A stretch of DNA of 64,000 bases, taken from NCBI RefSeq assembly GCF_030253575.1, contig NC_080569.1:1012001-1076000 (forward strand), in the 5' to 3' direction. The first letter of the stretch is position 1. Each line of letters opens with the position of its first letter. The notes beneath the pieces are model-generated. The model was not told the origin of the DNA. It worked only from the letters and a program-made list of their open reading frames with translations, and did not search any database. The position numbers and the translations under genes are program-made. The stretch comes from Rhododendron vialii. Taxonomy: Eukaryota; Streptophyta; Magnoliopsida; Ericales; Ericaceae. Shown here piece by piece: positions 52,408 to 64,000 of this stretch.

Positions 52408-54482
52408 TCACAAGAAGTCTTTACAAGAGCATATGCCGTTTGCAAAATGGTGGAACCTACTGCAATCTCTAACAACAATCTCCCGAACAAAAATCCTAGA
52501 AATCATCTTTATAGAGACATGACAGTCACCACATATCCTAAGGTTTTTCACGTTACGTATCGGTGTACCTGCACTAGGCAACAGCCAATTTTTCACTATG
52601 CAGTGAGAGTGCCATCTCCTTCCTTTTCTCATCCAAGTCAAGTAATACCTCACTTGTATTGCCCACATAACCCTCCACCTTCAATCTCTTCATAATCTCC
52701 TCAAGCATCAGATGTATTTCCCTTGACTCTGGATGCGACTCATCTCAAAAAACTCGTGAATCACACCCCCAACTTCAACCATGCTACAACCTGCAGGTAC
52801 TTAATTAATCTCCCTAGCCTCCATTAGATCTCTCATTTGCCTTGCATCCTTCCACTCACCAGTTTTTGAGTAGACATTCGATAGGACATAAGCTGCACTA
52901 TGTGTGGGTTCCAACTCAATTAGTTTCTCGAGTGCAACTTCACGTTGTAATGTCCCCATGCATTCTTGCTCCACTCAAAAGAGCTCCCCAAATGATCACG
53001 TCAGGTTCCATTGGCATTGAATTTACAGTATTCCACGCAGCCTCTATTAGACCAGCCCTTCCATAAAGGTCGACCATGCAACCATAGTGTTGAATCAAAG
53101 GAGTAATACCCAATTCTACTCTCGTTCTCCTAAAATAAAACTCCCCAACTTCAACCATGCTACAACCTGCAGGTACTTAATTAATCTCCCTAGCCTCCAT
53201 TAGATCTCTCATTTGCCTTGCATCCTTCCACTCACCAGTCTTTGAGTAGACATTCGATAGGACATAAGCTGCACTATGTGTGGGTTCCAACTCAATTAGT
53301 TTCTCAAGTGCAACTTCACGTTGTAATGTCCCCATGCATTCTTGCTCCACTCAAAAGAGCTCCCCAAATGATCATGTCAGGATCCATTGGCATTGAATTT
53401 ACAGTATTCCACGCAGCCTCTATTAGACCAGCCCTTCCATAAAGGTCGACCATGCAACCATAGTGTTGAATCAAAGGAGTAATACCCAATTCTACTCTCA
53501 TTCTCCTAAAATAAAACTCCCCTTCACGCACTAAACCCCCATATGCACAAGCACAGAGCACACCCAGAAATGTGACAGCATTAGGTCTCACCCCATGATA
53601 TGTCATCTTTGAAAATAACTCCAGACATTCTTCACTGTGCCCATGCATAGCCAAACCAGAGATCATGGCACTCCAAGCCATACATCCTTGTTCGGCCCTA
53701 ATATATTGAACACCCATCTTGCCTTTTCGATACTCCCGCATTTTGCATACATGTCAATCAAAGATGTCCCCAGAATAACACTAACCTCCAACCCACATTT
53801 GTCAATATAAGCATGAGCCCATTCCCCATGCTCAAGTGCACCAGTTGTCCACAAGCCGAAAGTACAACTGACATAGTGAACTCATTAGGGCTCACATCCC
53901 TTTTACCCAACTCCTGCATCTCCCTAAACAAGTAAACAACGCAAGTGCTTCTTTTCACTCGCCACACCTCACGTACCCGTCCATCATACAACTCCAAGAT
54001 ATAATATTTCGTTTTGGCATTCTATCAAACAAGTTCCGAGCAATATGTAGCAGGCCTATTTTCACATTGGCATTTATGATCGAATTCCAGGTGGGTAAAT
54101 CCGGTTGGTTTATTTCATCAAATACTTTCTGGGCCAAACCCACATTGCCACAAGCAGAGTACGCGTTGATAAGAGACGATTGCACAAAGGGGTCAGTATC
54201 GAACCCAAAGCGAAGAACTTGGGCTTGGATGGTTTGTGCTGCATGGAGGTGAGATGGATAAGTGGAGGACTGGAGAAGGAAAGGAAAAGTGTGGAAATCA
54301 GGGTCAACGCCATGGAAACGCTTGCGGAGAAAAATGGTAATTGGAGAATCGGTGGTGGGGATTGCTGGTTGAGCCTTGCCTTGGACATGGACCCGAAGAG
54401 GGTGTTCCAGATGAAGGATTCGAGGGTGGGATGGGAAAGGTTGAGACTTGGATGCGTGAGGATATCAGCTTGGCAAATGGCG
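52408..54482 (-). pseudogene. PPR-DYW protein pseudogene (PLS class)
   Basis: On the minus strand, successive reading frames give segments of one PLS-type pentatricopeptide repeat protein in correct order: QSSLINAYSACGNVGLAQKV, DRMPKRNIISWSCMMDGYV, TSLIDMYAKCGSIEKARWVF, MISGLAMHGHSEECLELFSK, YGCMVDLYGRAGLIEAAW, then the E/DYW end [20 protein letters not shown]...CSCKDFL. The final residue is Leu instead of the usual Trp. The frame changes several times (around 53960, 53850, 53680 and 53330), and a 376-bp tandem duplication adds another shift. Intact relatives are organelle RNA-editing factors of about 550-700 aa. This copy cannot make a full protein. Confidence 0.9.
52771..53522. repeat. 376-bp tandem duplication inside the PPR pseudogene
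   Basis: Copies at 52771-53146 and 53147-53522 start AACTTCAACCATGCTACAAC and differ at only a handful of positions. 376 is not a multiple of three, so the duplication by itself breaks the frame. The small divergence suggests it is young compared with the other lesions. Confidence 0.9.
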
Positions 54483-54922
54483 GCATTACCGACTCTCTAT
54501 AAAAATTTGCTTCCGTGTAGTCCCTAACTTATTTTGATATTTTTTGTTTTTTCGTAATTTTTTGTTTAGTTTTTCGTTGTCATTTTTGGGATAAATTCTT
54601 CGTCTCGACAAGATGAATTAAAAAAGTATAAAAATATGGATCGATGTTGAAAAAATTCAAACAAAACAACATTTAAAGACAAATAAAACAGCTCTTTGAT
54701 GTACTTTTTTCGTCTTTAATAAACTTTTTTTTGGCGTTCCGTCATAATTTTGTAATTTTGAGACTCCCCTCGTCGATACGGATAATTAATTCTAACAAAT
54801 ATGACATAAATCTAACAAAAATTCAAAAAAAAAATGAACAAAATACACAATACGAATAAGAAAAATAAGTTTACAAAAATGGAGCCTAAGAGCAAGTCTA
54901 ATGTTTGGGCCATTTTGGCTTG
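54483..54922. other. Spacer upstream of the PPR relic
   Basis: AT-rich sequence with no recognised gene or promoter. The short ORF at 54834-55064 reads into the MITE that begins at 54923. Confidence 0.35.
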
Positions 54923-55143
54923 CAAAAATGCTACTTGCACAACCGTTGTGTTGGTTGTGTGCGTAAATCTGACCGTCCAGATGTATTTGGATGGTCTAGA
55001 TTTTAAACAAACTCTTCTAAGAAAAAGTCTAACTTTTATGGGAAAGAGTTTGAGTGAATCGTGACCATTTATTACGGCAATGGACGGCTAGAGATTGGTT
55101 GTGTGTTGTGTTTTACACAACCGTTGTGTGTGTAGCACTTTTG
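54923..55143. mobile_element. 221-bp MULE-like MITE, copy 2
   Basis: Same family, orientation and exact length as 2159-2379. It starts CAAAAATGCTACTTGCACAA and ends 'gtgtgtagcacttttg'. A perfect 9-bp target duplication, TTTGGCTTG, lies at 54914-54922 and 55144-55152, supporting a Mutator-like origin. Non-coding. Confidence 0.9.
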
Positions 55144-55442
55144 TTTGGCTTGAGCCATTTCCATAAAATGACCATAAATAGAGTCATTTCTTATTTTTTA
55201 ATTTTTAATTTTTATTTTACAAAACATATTATTCTCTCATAATATAATACCTTTGTAAATTCATAAAATAAATATTTATTTCCGATAGCAGAACGGGACT
55301 CATGGCTTTAGGCCAAGTTTCTCTACTGGACTAAACAAGCTAGGGGATAAAGGGGCTTATTTTTCTTTAAAAAAAAAAAAATTCACTTTAGCCCGTTTAG
55401 CCCATTTGACTCGTAGGTATTTCGTCAGCGGAAATCATATAG

Positions 55443-55720
55443 ATACCGACAAAGGGGGAGAGAAATCGTACCGCCGGCCGCCGCCGGGCCCTCTCCGGCC
55501 ATCGGACGATCGATCTGAGCCATTCAAAAATTCTAAAAAAAAAATCGATGGGGCCTACGCGAGAATCAACGGCATCCGAGGTATTTAGGATACTTGATCC
55601 GAGCACCTCTTTTTGTGTATATACACGATAGAATTTTTGGACAGCTCGGATCGACCGTCGGGTGACCAAAAACGACCCGCTGGCGGCCATCGGTACGATT
55701 TCTCTTCCCTCCAATCGGTA
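55443..55720. mobile_element. Palindromic MITE, GC-rich arms, copy B
   Basis: The arms include 'gagagaaatcgtacc' and GGCCGCCGCCGGGC-like blocks, plus 'ggggcctacgcgagaatcaa' shared with copy A at 26098-26397. The direct repeat CATATAG flanks it at 55436-55442 and 55721-55727. The inner right arm is shortened compared with copy A. Confidence 0.8.
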
Positions 55721-55928
55721 CATATAGCACTTCTTGTTGGGTCAATGAGTTTAAGTTTTATGCATGTGACGATGTTGTCTCATTTAGCCCAAACCTAAGA
55801 TCCTGTTACTTGACCATTGGTCTTCAAACAATCTTATGGTCACACTCAACGAGGGTTACTACATCAGTCGCTCCCTCCTACCCTTTTTATGGTTAAAAAA
55901 AAAAAAAAATAACTGTTTGTTTTCAAAA

Positions 55929-56061
55929 AAGAAAGGAAAATGATTTATACACTCTTTTTTTTATTATTATGGCATTTCATCTTTTGTGTATATTTTTCTC
56001 ACTAAAAGACAAAAAATATATGCCATAGTTATGAAAGGGAGTGTAGAAATTATTTCCCAAA
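55929..56061. mobile_element. Palindromic MITE, relative of 42488-42692
   Basis: The left arm 'ggaaaatgatttatacactc' and the right arm complement 'gagtgtagaaattatttccc' enclose inner arms with 'tatggca'. 133 bp, non-coding. Arms are diverged and the target duplication is not clear. Confidence 0.55.
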
Positions 56062-56295
56062 AGAAAAGGGAAAACAAAGATGAGGGGTGTTGAAACTCTC
56101 CTATTTTGTTTATATTTTGTTTTTTTTAGATTCGCATGAAACCATACTTCTACATCTTCATACACGCAGGAACATAGAGAGAGAAACATAAAGAAATAAG
56201 GAGAGGATAAGAATTTCATTTACTCTCACTTTTTTCATCATAGGGAGGGTGTTTTAATTTTAACCCGAAAAAGTGATCATTAGATTAAACACTTA

Positions 56296-56447
56296 GACCT
56301 CGTTCACTTTGTTCATCATAAGAAATAAGGTTTTTTTTAAGTATTTATTTTTCATTTTACAATACATGTCATTTATCTCATAATACATCACATACATCAC
56401 ATTTAATTAAAAAAATAAGTACTTATTTTTCTTAACGAAACGAGGTC
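56296..56447. mobile_element. Tourist-like MITE with TTA duplication
   Basis: The ends GACCTCGTT and AACGAGGTC are inverted, with inner arms of 'ataagtacttatttttc' and 'acat..cat' type. TTA flanks both sides (56293-56295 and 56448-56450), as in PIF/Harbinger elements. 152 bp, about 240 bp upstream of the SmD2 leader. Confidence 0.7.
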
Positions 56448-56969
56448 TTATTGATATCTGATTACGCTGAATTTTTTACGGTCTCTTAACAAGAAGGTGT
56501 GTAATTTTTATTTGTTGCAAAGTACTACACTATTCAAAGAAAGGGGACGGATTGGTATTTCAAAGAAGATAGAGGATAACAATGTTATCTCCAAGTTATA
56601 AAAGGGTCGTCGTTGTAATTAACCCAAAGCATAAAATGCACTTTCCCGGCTTTTCCATTGGAGCGAGTTTTCCAGGCCGCCATAATACCAGCGTCTGTCC
56701 TGTTCTAGCCTAGGCGATAGCACGACTGAGCCCTAACTGCGTAACGTAAGGTGATGATCTCTTTCTATGATTTACTGATTCGTACTATCTCCTAATTTCT
56801 TTGGGAGACGGAGTACGCTGAGGTTTTCACTGTTTTTTGAATTTGTTTTAGCCTATTTTACTGTTTTTCTAGGGTTTGCGGTATAGGACTAACCCTAATT
56901 TTGCTGTTTTGAGTTCTTGTTCAGGTGCACGTAAGGTTTTTGCGTAGCATTCTTTGCTTTTGATTCAGT

Positions 56970-59900
56970 ATGAGGTATCGTCAACCTCTCCTACTCTCTG
57001 TCTATTGTTGAGGCTTTAATTTACTGAATACCTCTACAAAGGTTTCACTTTTTGGATTGACAAGTTGTTTTGCCCCGAAACTGAACGCCTACGTAACATC
57101 TGATCTGATTATGTGACATAGACTTGTGATTTGCAAGGAATTAGGTTATTGATTTGTGATTTAGGTTGTAAGCAAGCATCACTTGGAGTCCATGACGGCG
57201 CTGTCGGTGGTAGCCAACGAGCTATATCTGCCTTTTGGAACTTCAAAACTTAATTTCGTAGCCTACCGGGTTCAGGATTACAAAAATTTCATCGAGTGAA
57301 TCTCTTTGGCGTTTGCTTTATTTATGTCGTTAGTTTCCTGTTTTGATGTTCACCTTGTTTGAAACCATTTCATGAACTCTGCCATTGCATGCCCCCCTTC
57401 TCCCTTAATGATCGTGCACTTGCACTCTTGCCATCTATGAAGCATGGGTACTTTTTAAACCCCGCCATGCTAGTAAGTCGTACCATAACTGACTGGGTAC
57501 CGGTATTTGACATGGTACTTCTATATATGTACCAGGTATACAAAACACTTGCAGAGATTTTTTTCTCTGATTTTTGCCGTACCCCGGAAGTACCATAAGT
57601 TGTTTCCAATACAGAGGAGAAGCTAAGTAGATAAGACTTCATATTTCTATTCTCATGATGATTCTGAAATAAAGATTTTGGTGCATAGATTGTCTAGTAT
57701 TATGACATTAAACTTTGATTTGCACCTTAAAGTTGACATTAAACAATTGATTGATGTTGGATTCTTCATTGTCCAATTCATTTTGCAATTTTCTTGTATT
57801 TGACATGTAGTTATTACGTGTAATACAATGGTCTCTATTATAAAAATACATTTGCTATAGCCGTACTCCAGTCATATCCTTATCCTAAATTTGTAGGTTT
57901 TGCCGTACCTATATTGTACCAGTACCTATACACGTGCTTCTTACCTTGCAAAATATAGCACAGTTTCATGTTCATTCTTTTTCGTCAAAATCTTGTGTTT
58001 TCATCATGCGCAACATTCCTATACCATCTCTTGAATATGTAGTTTGCTATTGCAATGCTCTGGAATTTTTCAAGGCAGTGGAATTCTCCTACTGCATTTA
58101 AATGCATATAAGCAGCATAACTATGCTGGCTACCAGAAGAAGTGACCACACATGGATGTTAATTAGTGAAGACTCAAAACCGTGAGAGTTGAGACACCAA
58201 ATAGTGCAATTTTGTTATCTAGGTTCAATTATTAGCAAGGACAGATAAATTGCATATGATGTAATCCTTGACAGAACAGAACGATGAAAAATGTCTGTAG
58301 CCGACCGCAATTGAATACGAAACGAAGCTTAGTGTGGTTTGGTTTACCTCTGTTTGATTTGTGTGATAGGAAGGGCAATGGTTATGTTCGTTATGCCTAA
58401 TTGATGTAGCATGAAAGACCATAACACGGATATTACTACGGGGTGCTTTTCTTTTTTGATATGCTTTGCGTGAGAGCTGAGAATTGTATAGCCTTAGGTT
58501 TCTCGACACTAATTGCCTTTACCATGATGTATCACTTTTTAGTGCTTATTTGTATTAAGATTGTCATGCCTCTCTGATTAACTTGGGTAAAGGATATGCT
58601 AATTACGTTTTTTTGGCAGTCGCCCGATGGAGGAGGATGCCCCTGTAAGTTATCCTTCTTAACACTTTATCTGCAATTGCACCACTTTAATTATTCTTCC
58701 CTTGTTTTTGCTGCTCTTTGCTTAGTAGTTTCATCATCTTTGTTTATGCTAGCTATCAAATATTTCGGGGGGATTGAGAATAGTAATTTATCAACCTGAT
58801 TATAGATATGGTGATACATTATTGCTTATTGTATGCTAGTTTCTCTCAACAAAGATAAACATATTACTGCTAGTATGTTTCTTGCTCTCCCAATGATGCC
58901 CTGTTATTCATTCTCTGCTCGCCCTTTTTTGTGTGTGTTGCTCCTTGCGGGCTTTTTATGTTTCCGTGACCCATTGAAAGTATGTTTTGAAGTTGTTCTT
59001 AATATTTGATTCAAGTTCCTGTATATGCTGATTGCTGTGTATCCATTTCTTTGCAAGTGTTAGGAGGTAGATAATTTCCCCCATCCCTTAGTGGGACCTT
59101 TTGTTTGAGTAGTTGAGATTGAGTAAGTTTAGGTTGGAGGTCAAATTTGGTTAGGCCTGCAGGGGCGCGGGGCAATATTGATGAAATTGCATAGTTTGTC
59201 TTGGCTAGCTCTCCTGTTATGTTGCGAATCACAGCATCGAACAACTTAGGCATCTCCAAACCATTTCCTTGTACTAATAAGCTATTGGTTAGTCAAAATT
59301 ACCATTTACTGAATTGATAGCTATTCACTGGTTTCTAGCAGAAAATGCAGAAGGGCATATGTGTCATTGACTTCACTCATGTGTTGAGTTACCTTCATTG
59401 TGAAGTGTTTTCTTAAAATCTTTTCCAACTTTATTTGCATCAGCCAATTTCTTTTAACTGCCATACGAAGTTTTTGAAGGCCATATAGGGTCATTCATGT
59501 GTAATTTCCAGCTATCTTTTTTCAGTTTCCACCAAAATATACTTTTACCGTCTTACGCATCAGTTACATTTCTATTTGCCACACTCTCTAGCTACTTGTC
59601 CCATTTTTTATGGTATAGAGTTCAAATTGCTCATTGAAATTGTTTTTGCAGACCAAGAACGAGGAAGAAGAATTCAGCACTGGGCCTCTTTCTGTTCTGA
59701 TGATGAGTGTTAAAAATAACACACAGGTATGGAAAGACCGCATAGTTACAAATTGAGTTTAATGTTTTTGTCCATGTGGTAGTTTGAGTTCAGAACTTTT
59801 TAGGTCTTGCCTTGGACGTCTCATTTTTATTGTCATTTGTTGTGTAACGTAGATGGAATTCTTTTGGTTATCTTACTTTGACTACTTTTCGTTACTGGAT

Positions 59901-60269
59901 TATGGTGTCTTTTATTATTTGCTTATTCATGTTGATGCTCTTTGCACCAAATAGGTGCTTATCAACTGCAGGAACAACAGAAAGCTTCTGGGTCGCGTGA
60001 GAGCATTTGATCGGCACTGCAATATGGTGTTGGAAAATGTAAGAGAGATGTGGACAGAGGTTAGTTCTATATCATTGATAAATGAACTCTTTTTTGGCTG
60101 CATTTCTAAAACCATACAAGTTCCACATCTCAAATTTGGGTTCTTTGCTTAGGTACCGAAGACTGGGAAAGGCAAGAAGAAAGCCCAACCAGTTAACAAA
60201 GATCGGTTCATCAGCAAGATGTTTCTCCGGGGAGATTCAGTGATTATTGTTCTTAGGAACCCTAAATGA
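56970..60269 (+). CDS. SMD2: Small nuclear ribonucleoprotein Sm D2
   Basis: Five coding exons: 56970-56974, 58620-58644, 59652-59726, 59955-60059, 60153-60269; 108 aa, the normal length. The first coding exon is only ATGAG; joined to the next it gives MSRPMEED, the conserved plant start. The Sm1 motif spans [19 protein letters not shown] to NMVLENV and the Sm2 motif is [18 protein letters not shown]. SmD2 is a core subunit of the heptameric Sm ring on U1, U2, U4 and U5 snRNAs and acts in pre-mRNA splicing. The 1.6-kb first intron and probable leader exon (about 56690-56974) fit a housekeeping gene with a leader intron. No defects were seen. Confidence 0.95.
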
Positions 60270-61690
60270 GAGGTATGTTCACTCACTATGGAATCTGATT
60301 GATGAGCAGAGCAATTTGCTGAATTCAAATTTGGATGCGTGTATATTACATTGTTTGAATTAGCTGTGATGTTGGGATTTTTTTTTGTATTTGTATTTGT
60401 ATTTGTTTGATATTCATGGGGATTACAAAGTTGCGGGTTTGTCATGCATTGCAGGGTAAGTTGTTTAGTTATTGCTTAGTTGCTTTTTGCAGTGCTTCTG
60501 TGCCAATTTTTTCTTCATGCTGTGGATAATAAACTAGTTACGATGAAGTAATTATATTTTGAATTTCTGTACACAGTGGTGAGGCTAAAATCATACTTGT
60601 TTGTTGTAGGTACTCTGAGGTGTTGGACCAGATTCTGAGCAGCTTAGTGGAGAGATTCAGTTCCTTGTAGTCGACAATTACGTGCCCTTATCGTACTTCA
60701 AATCATGGTTATTGTACTTAAAAAATCAATTGTTATTGTAGGACTTGATGATCGGTTTCCTTCCTGCTTCTCTTCTGATGAGTTCTTCTAATGCAACAAC
60801 TAATGGATGGTTTCAATGAAACTTGACTTTCATTTTCTTGGTTTGTGTTGTCTATTGCATGGTTTTTCCGATATGCCATATCTCGTTGATTTGATGTTAA
60901 CTATTCTGGCACTAGTAGGCTATGGGTGCTGCTCACAAAATCACTTTGTTTTTTCACCAGAAGTCTAAACATCACATGGGAGCTTATTGCTGTTTTAGCT
61001 TTTGCTTCTCTTTCCTTTGAAGACATTCATTTTTTACGAATGCTATTTCGTTAATGAGCTTATGACAAGATTTTTATGGCAATTTCAGAATCTGGAACTT
61101 AGTTGAGATGCATAAACATTAAGATCATCACGAATGCAAGAGCTACTGGCCTGGTCAACTGCTAACAATGCTGCCTTGAATCTTATATGGCAATTTGTCC
61201 ACCTTTTGATTTTATCAGGTTTCATGTGGCGTATTTAAAATTTGGTTCCTTTATTCGGGAAAACTAAACCAAGGGCCCAGTCTAGAAGAACCAAAGCTGT
61301 AAAAGCAACAAACAGAAAAAAGAGAATCGAATTTTACAAATCTTTTTTTTATATCCACATTGTCTTTTAGCAAAAAAAAATCTTACAACTTTTGACACCA
61401 AAAAAAAAAGTGTGGATATCAGAAAGGAAGTGAAAATCACTCCCACAGGAAAAGGGTAAAAAAGTCTAGAACAAAAGCACCAAAGCCAAAAACTAAGCCT
61501 GCTAAAACTTTTGAATTACCATAATGAATTTTCTACTGCCAGCCAGTCATACTGTTTATGTACTTCAGACCGGCCTATAATTATTCCTGGATACTGTCGA
61601 AGAGACTATGACCACATTGGATGGGTGGGGGGAAGACACTTCTTTCTTTTCTGGTCGCAAAATACAAAAATACAAATGACATGTAAATGC

Positions 61691-61725
<35 letters not shown>

Positions 61726-61861
61726 AAAACTACTTAATAAGAGAACAACGAATGGGGGTCCTACTGCAGCTTTGGCCCCTATCGTATCCATGTGAAGGAA
61801 CGGAATGGGCAGTTGCCTGAACCTTCTTTTTTGCTTGTCTCACGAAACACACCCTCCGTAC
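60270..61861. other. Convergent 3' flanks of SmD2 and UXS
   Basis: It contains the SmD2 3' UTR (to somewhere before about 60,850) and the UXS 3' UTR on the other strand. A (GA)n microsatellite lies at about 61693-61722. A degenerate foldback with 'atatccacattgtc' against 'gtgtggatatcag' lies at about 61350-61425. No further gene was recognised. Confidence 0.45.
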
Positions 61862-63937
61862 TTAACCGGAAGACGTTTTGGTGTTGGTGGTGGCACTGTC
61901 CTCTTTTTGATCACCAAAGATCCGTTGCCTGAAATCTGAGACCATTAGGGGAAGGCCCTGGCGGAGGGACACCTTGGGCTCCCAACCCAGCAAATCTTTG
62001 GCCTTTGTGATATCTGGCTTTCTTTTGTGTGGATCATCCTCTGTGTTTGGCCTGAATTCTATCTTCGCATTTGGGTCAATTGTCTCTTGGACCACCTACA
62101 CCAACATAAATGGTTTAATTAAATATGTGCAGAACGATGTACTGCAAAATTAGCATCTTTCATTTTATCATTAGCTTTTATGTGTCAGATGCAAGAAGTT
62201 CCTGTCACTGACAAGTACTTGATGGATGGAATGTGCGAGTTTTTTCCTTTTCTTTCTTCCTAGTCTTTTTCGTTTTTTAGAACATTTTGCCTTTGCCAAT
62301 TTGGCTTATACGAAGAACATGACAACAATATTTTTCATAAATGCTGTTTATACGAACGAATTAACTTCATAAATGCTGTCGATTTATGCATCAGTATTCA
62401 CCTTCTTCTTTCCATAGTTACAATAATTAGACAAAAATAGTGAAAAATTTCGTACCTGAGCAAGTTCGATCATGGTAAATTCACCGGGGTTTCCAAGATT
62501 GAAAGGGCCAACATGCTCTCCTTCCATCAGCCGCATCAGACCCTCCACCTTGCAAAATAACAAAAACAATATCAAGAAGAGGCAACCCCATCAGCCCTTT
62601 CTTTGATTAGATCATTAGATGTGGAATCTCCAAATTCAAATTTTATGCGAAAATGACACTATATATGAATCCTCGTGAAAAGCTACAATCAACCCACCCA
62701 CTAAAACACACTATTTTCAGCAGAAGACTCATCCATCCATCTGACACAATTCAACCCCTTAAATCTTATCCCACAGTTCCCACCCAAAACTAGCACCACA
62801 TGGATTTGTTCCTCCTTTTCCTTGAATCAGTTTGGTTAAGATTGCTAGGTCCATTTCTACCTTACAATTCCTGTATCCATGGTCAATGCTCCTAGGTTAA
62901 AAGCTGGCAAAAAGGAAAGAGGCTCGGTATGCAACTTGAAGGTTACAATTCCAACTAGAGCTTTTTCATATATACCAAAATTGGCAAAGTAAGTAAGAGA
63001 TGAGTTGTCATAACAGTACCGGGTTTTTTTATCAGCATAACAGTACAGTTGGATCTTATTTTTTTCAAGGAAAAGACAAATATGAGGGAATTGGAGTTAC
63101 TAATCCCTATTTAGTGTTCTACAACCAGCTAAGACAGACCAAAAGGAAAACAAAATTTTGAATAATATGTACGCATTTTCTCCTCAACTTTCAAACCCTA
63201 TCAAAAGGAGGATCAGATAGTTTTTTCTTCACTTTCTTTCTATCTTTCCCTTTATGGATTCGATATCCTAACATAGCTATATCCTATATGAGCCATGCAC
63301 ATGGAAATGAGTCACAGTTTAAGAAGGCCAAGACTTCACAAAGGAGCCGTGCACGTGGAGAAAACAAAAGAGTTAATAGAGCGACAAAGGACCAAAATCT
63401 TCATTACAGCTTCGAATCCTTAGCATAGCACATGCACTGGTGAAGTTCTAACTTTTTCCAAAAGCTTTCTACCAAAAAAGATCTACTTCGTTGACATTTA
63501 GGTATAGATTAAGAGATTAGTTAAATTAAACATTCTCACAAACAACTCAAAGATCAAAAAGATAAAAGGTAGATACACCAACCAAAGTATATCCCTCAAG
63601 AATGATTAACTTTCTGATTAAGAGAAGGTAATATAGTAATGAAAATTGAAGAACTCTTACCAAATCGGAGACATATTGGAAGCTTCTTGTCTGCTGGCCA
63701 TCACCATAAACCGTCAATGGCTCCTTCCTTAGGGCCTGAGCAGGCATTATCATAACAATTACTTGTCACAATGCATATCTAATCTCAAATTCCTAATAAA
63801 CAGTTCGTACATCTTTACTTTTTATCAGAAGCCATAATTGTGTGGAGATGTACCTGAGCAACAAAGTTACTAACAACACGACCATCATCGATGCACATAC
63901 GAGGCCCATATGTGTTGAAAATCCTGGCAATCCTCGC
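61862..63937 (-). CDS. UXS: UDP-glucuronate decarboxylase (UDP-xylose synthase), C-terminal part
   Basis: Four 3' exons on the minus strand: 63854-63937, 63661-63735, 62456-62548 and 61862-62095, all phase 0, giving the last 161 residues. The gene continues beyond the right edge. The sequence reads [74 protein letters not shown] and [18 protein letters not shown]. The short-chain dehydrogenase core is very highly conserved. The enzyme converts UDP-glucuronate to UDP-xylose with bound NAD+, supplying xylan and xyloglucan synthesis. The Ser/Thr-rich tail after FGDQKED resembles the membrane (Golgi) UXS2/UXS4-type isoforms, but the N-terminus that would decide this is outside the window. Confidence 0.95.
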
Positions 63938-64000
63938 CTGATTTCAACCATACAATACAACATGTTCATACTAGGCATTTCGCAGAAGTATATCACATAT

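Noticed and set aside
59011..59259. Minus-strand ORF of 82 codons in SmD2 intron 2
   Set aside because: It begins with a plausible protein-like stretch ([16 protein letters not shown]), but no family was recognised and no promoter or splice context exists. It may be a transposon relic.
1..64000. tRNA, rRNA or snRNA genes
   Set aside because: No tRNA cloverleaf with paired A and B boxes, no rRNA core words and no plant snRNA upstream element were recognised by eye. A tRNAscan or Infernal run would be decisive.

Overview
The window is nuclear DNA from a flowering plant, most likely a core eudicot. The evidence is GT-AG-spliced genes with plant-specific architectures (a SAP-SAP-WGR PARP2, a plant GCP4, a PPR-DYW relic, a UDP-xylose synthase), AT-rich introns and spacers, and a dense load of short inverted-repeat transposons. 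The species cannot be named from the sequence. No bacterial, organellar or viral replicon features were seen.

Layout. 1-143: promoter and 5' UTR of a minus-strand gene lying left of the window. 300-9,300: gene-free, transposon-filled (Stowaway, hAT, MULE and unclassified elements, several with readable target-site duplications). 9,552-13,480 (+): ASCH-domain (TRIP4/ASC-1-like) protein, 7 exons. 14,382-20,808 (-): PARP2, 18 exons, convergent with the ASCH gene. 21,780-23,050: long-TIR element with an internal duplication and a nested MITE. 23,300-24,490: LTR-like promoter followed by a 189-codon ORF containing a NUP1/NUP136 nucleoporin fragment. 24,500-31,100: spacer with repeats and one candidate 49-aa gene (29,212-29,361). 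31,142-41,494 (+): gamma-tubulin complex component GCP4, 16 exons. 43,360-45,716 (-): plastid-type SAM-dependent (LCM-family) methyltransferase, 7 exons. 46,896-51,654: a composite LTR element with two outward-facing LTR starts, flanked by the 5-bp repeat GGTGG, whose right half carries an antisense plant-mobile-domain ORF. 52,408-54,482 (-): PPR-DYW pseudogene broken by a 376-bp tandem duplication and frameshifts. 56,970-60,269 (+): spliceosomal SmD2 with a 5-nt first coding exon. 61,862-63,937 (-): 3' part of a UDP-glucuronate decarboxylase (UXS), which continues beyond the right edge.

The intact genes are unrelated housekeeping functions (DNA-damage ADP-ribosylation, microtubule nucleation, splicing, nucleotide-sugar synthesis, methylation). 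They form no pathway or cluster. The most unusual structure is the 46,896-51,654 unit. Its ends, inner polypurine-tract junctions and flanking 5-bp repeat suggest that an aberrant reverse-transcription product with head-to-head inverted LTR halves was integrated as one piece. All exon structures were derived by eye from splice signals, reading-frame continuity and remembered family sequences; no search was run.
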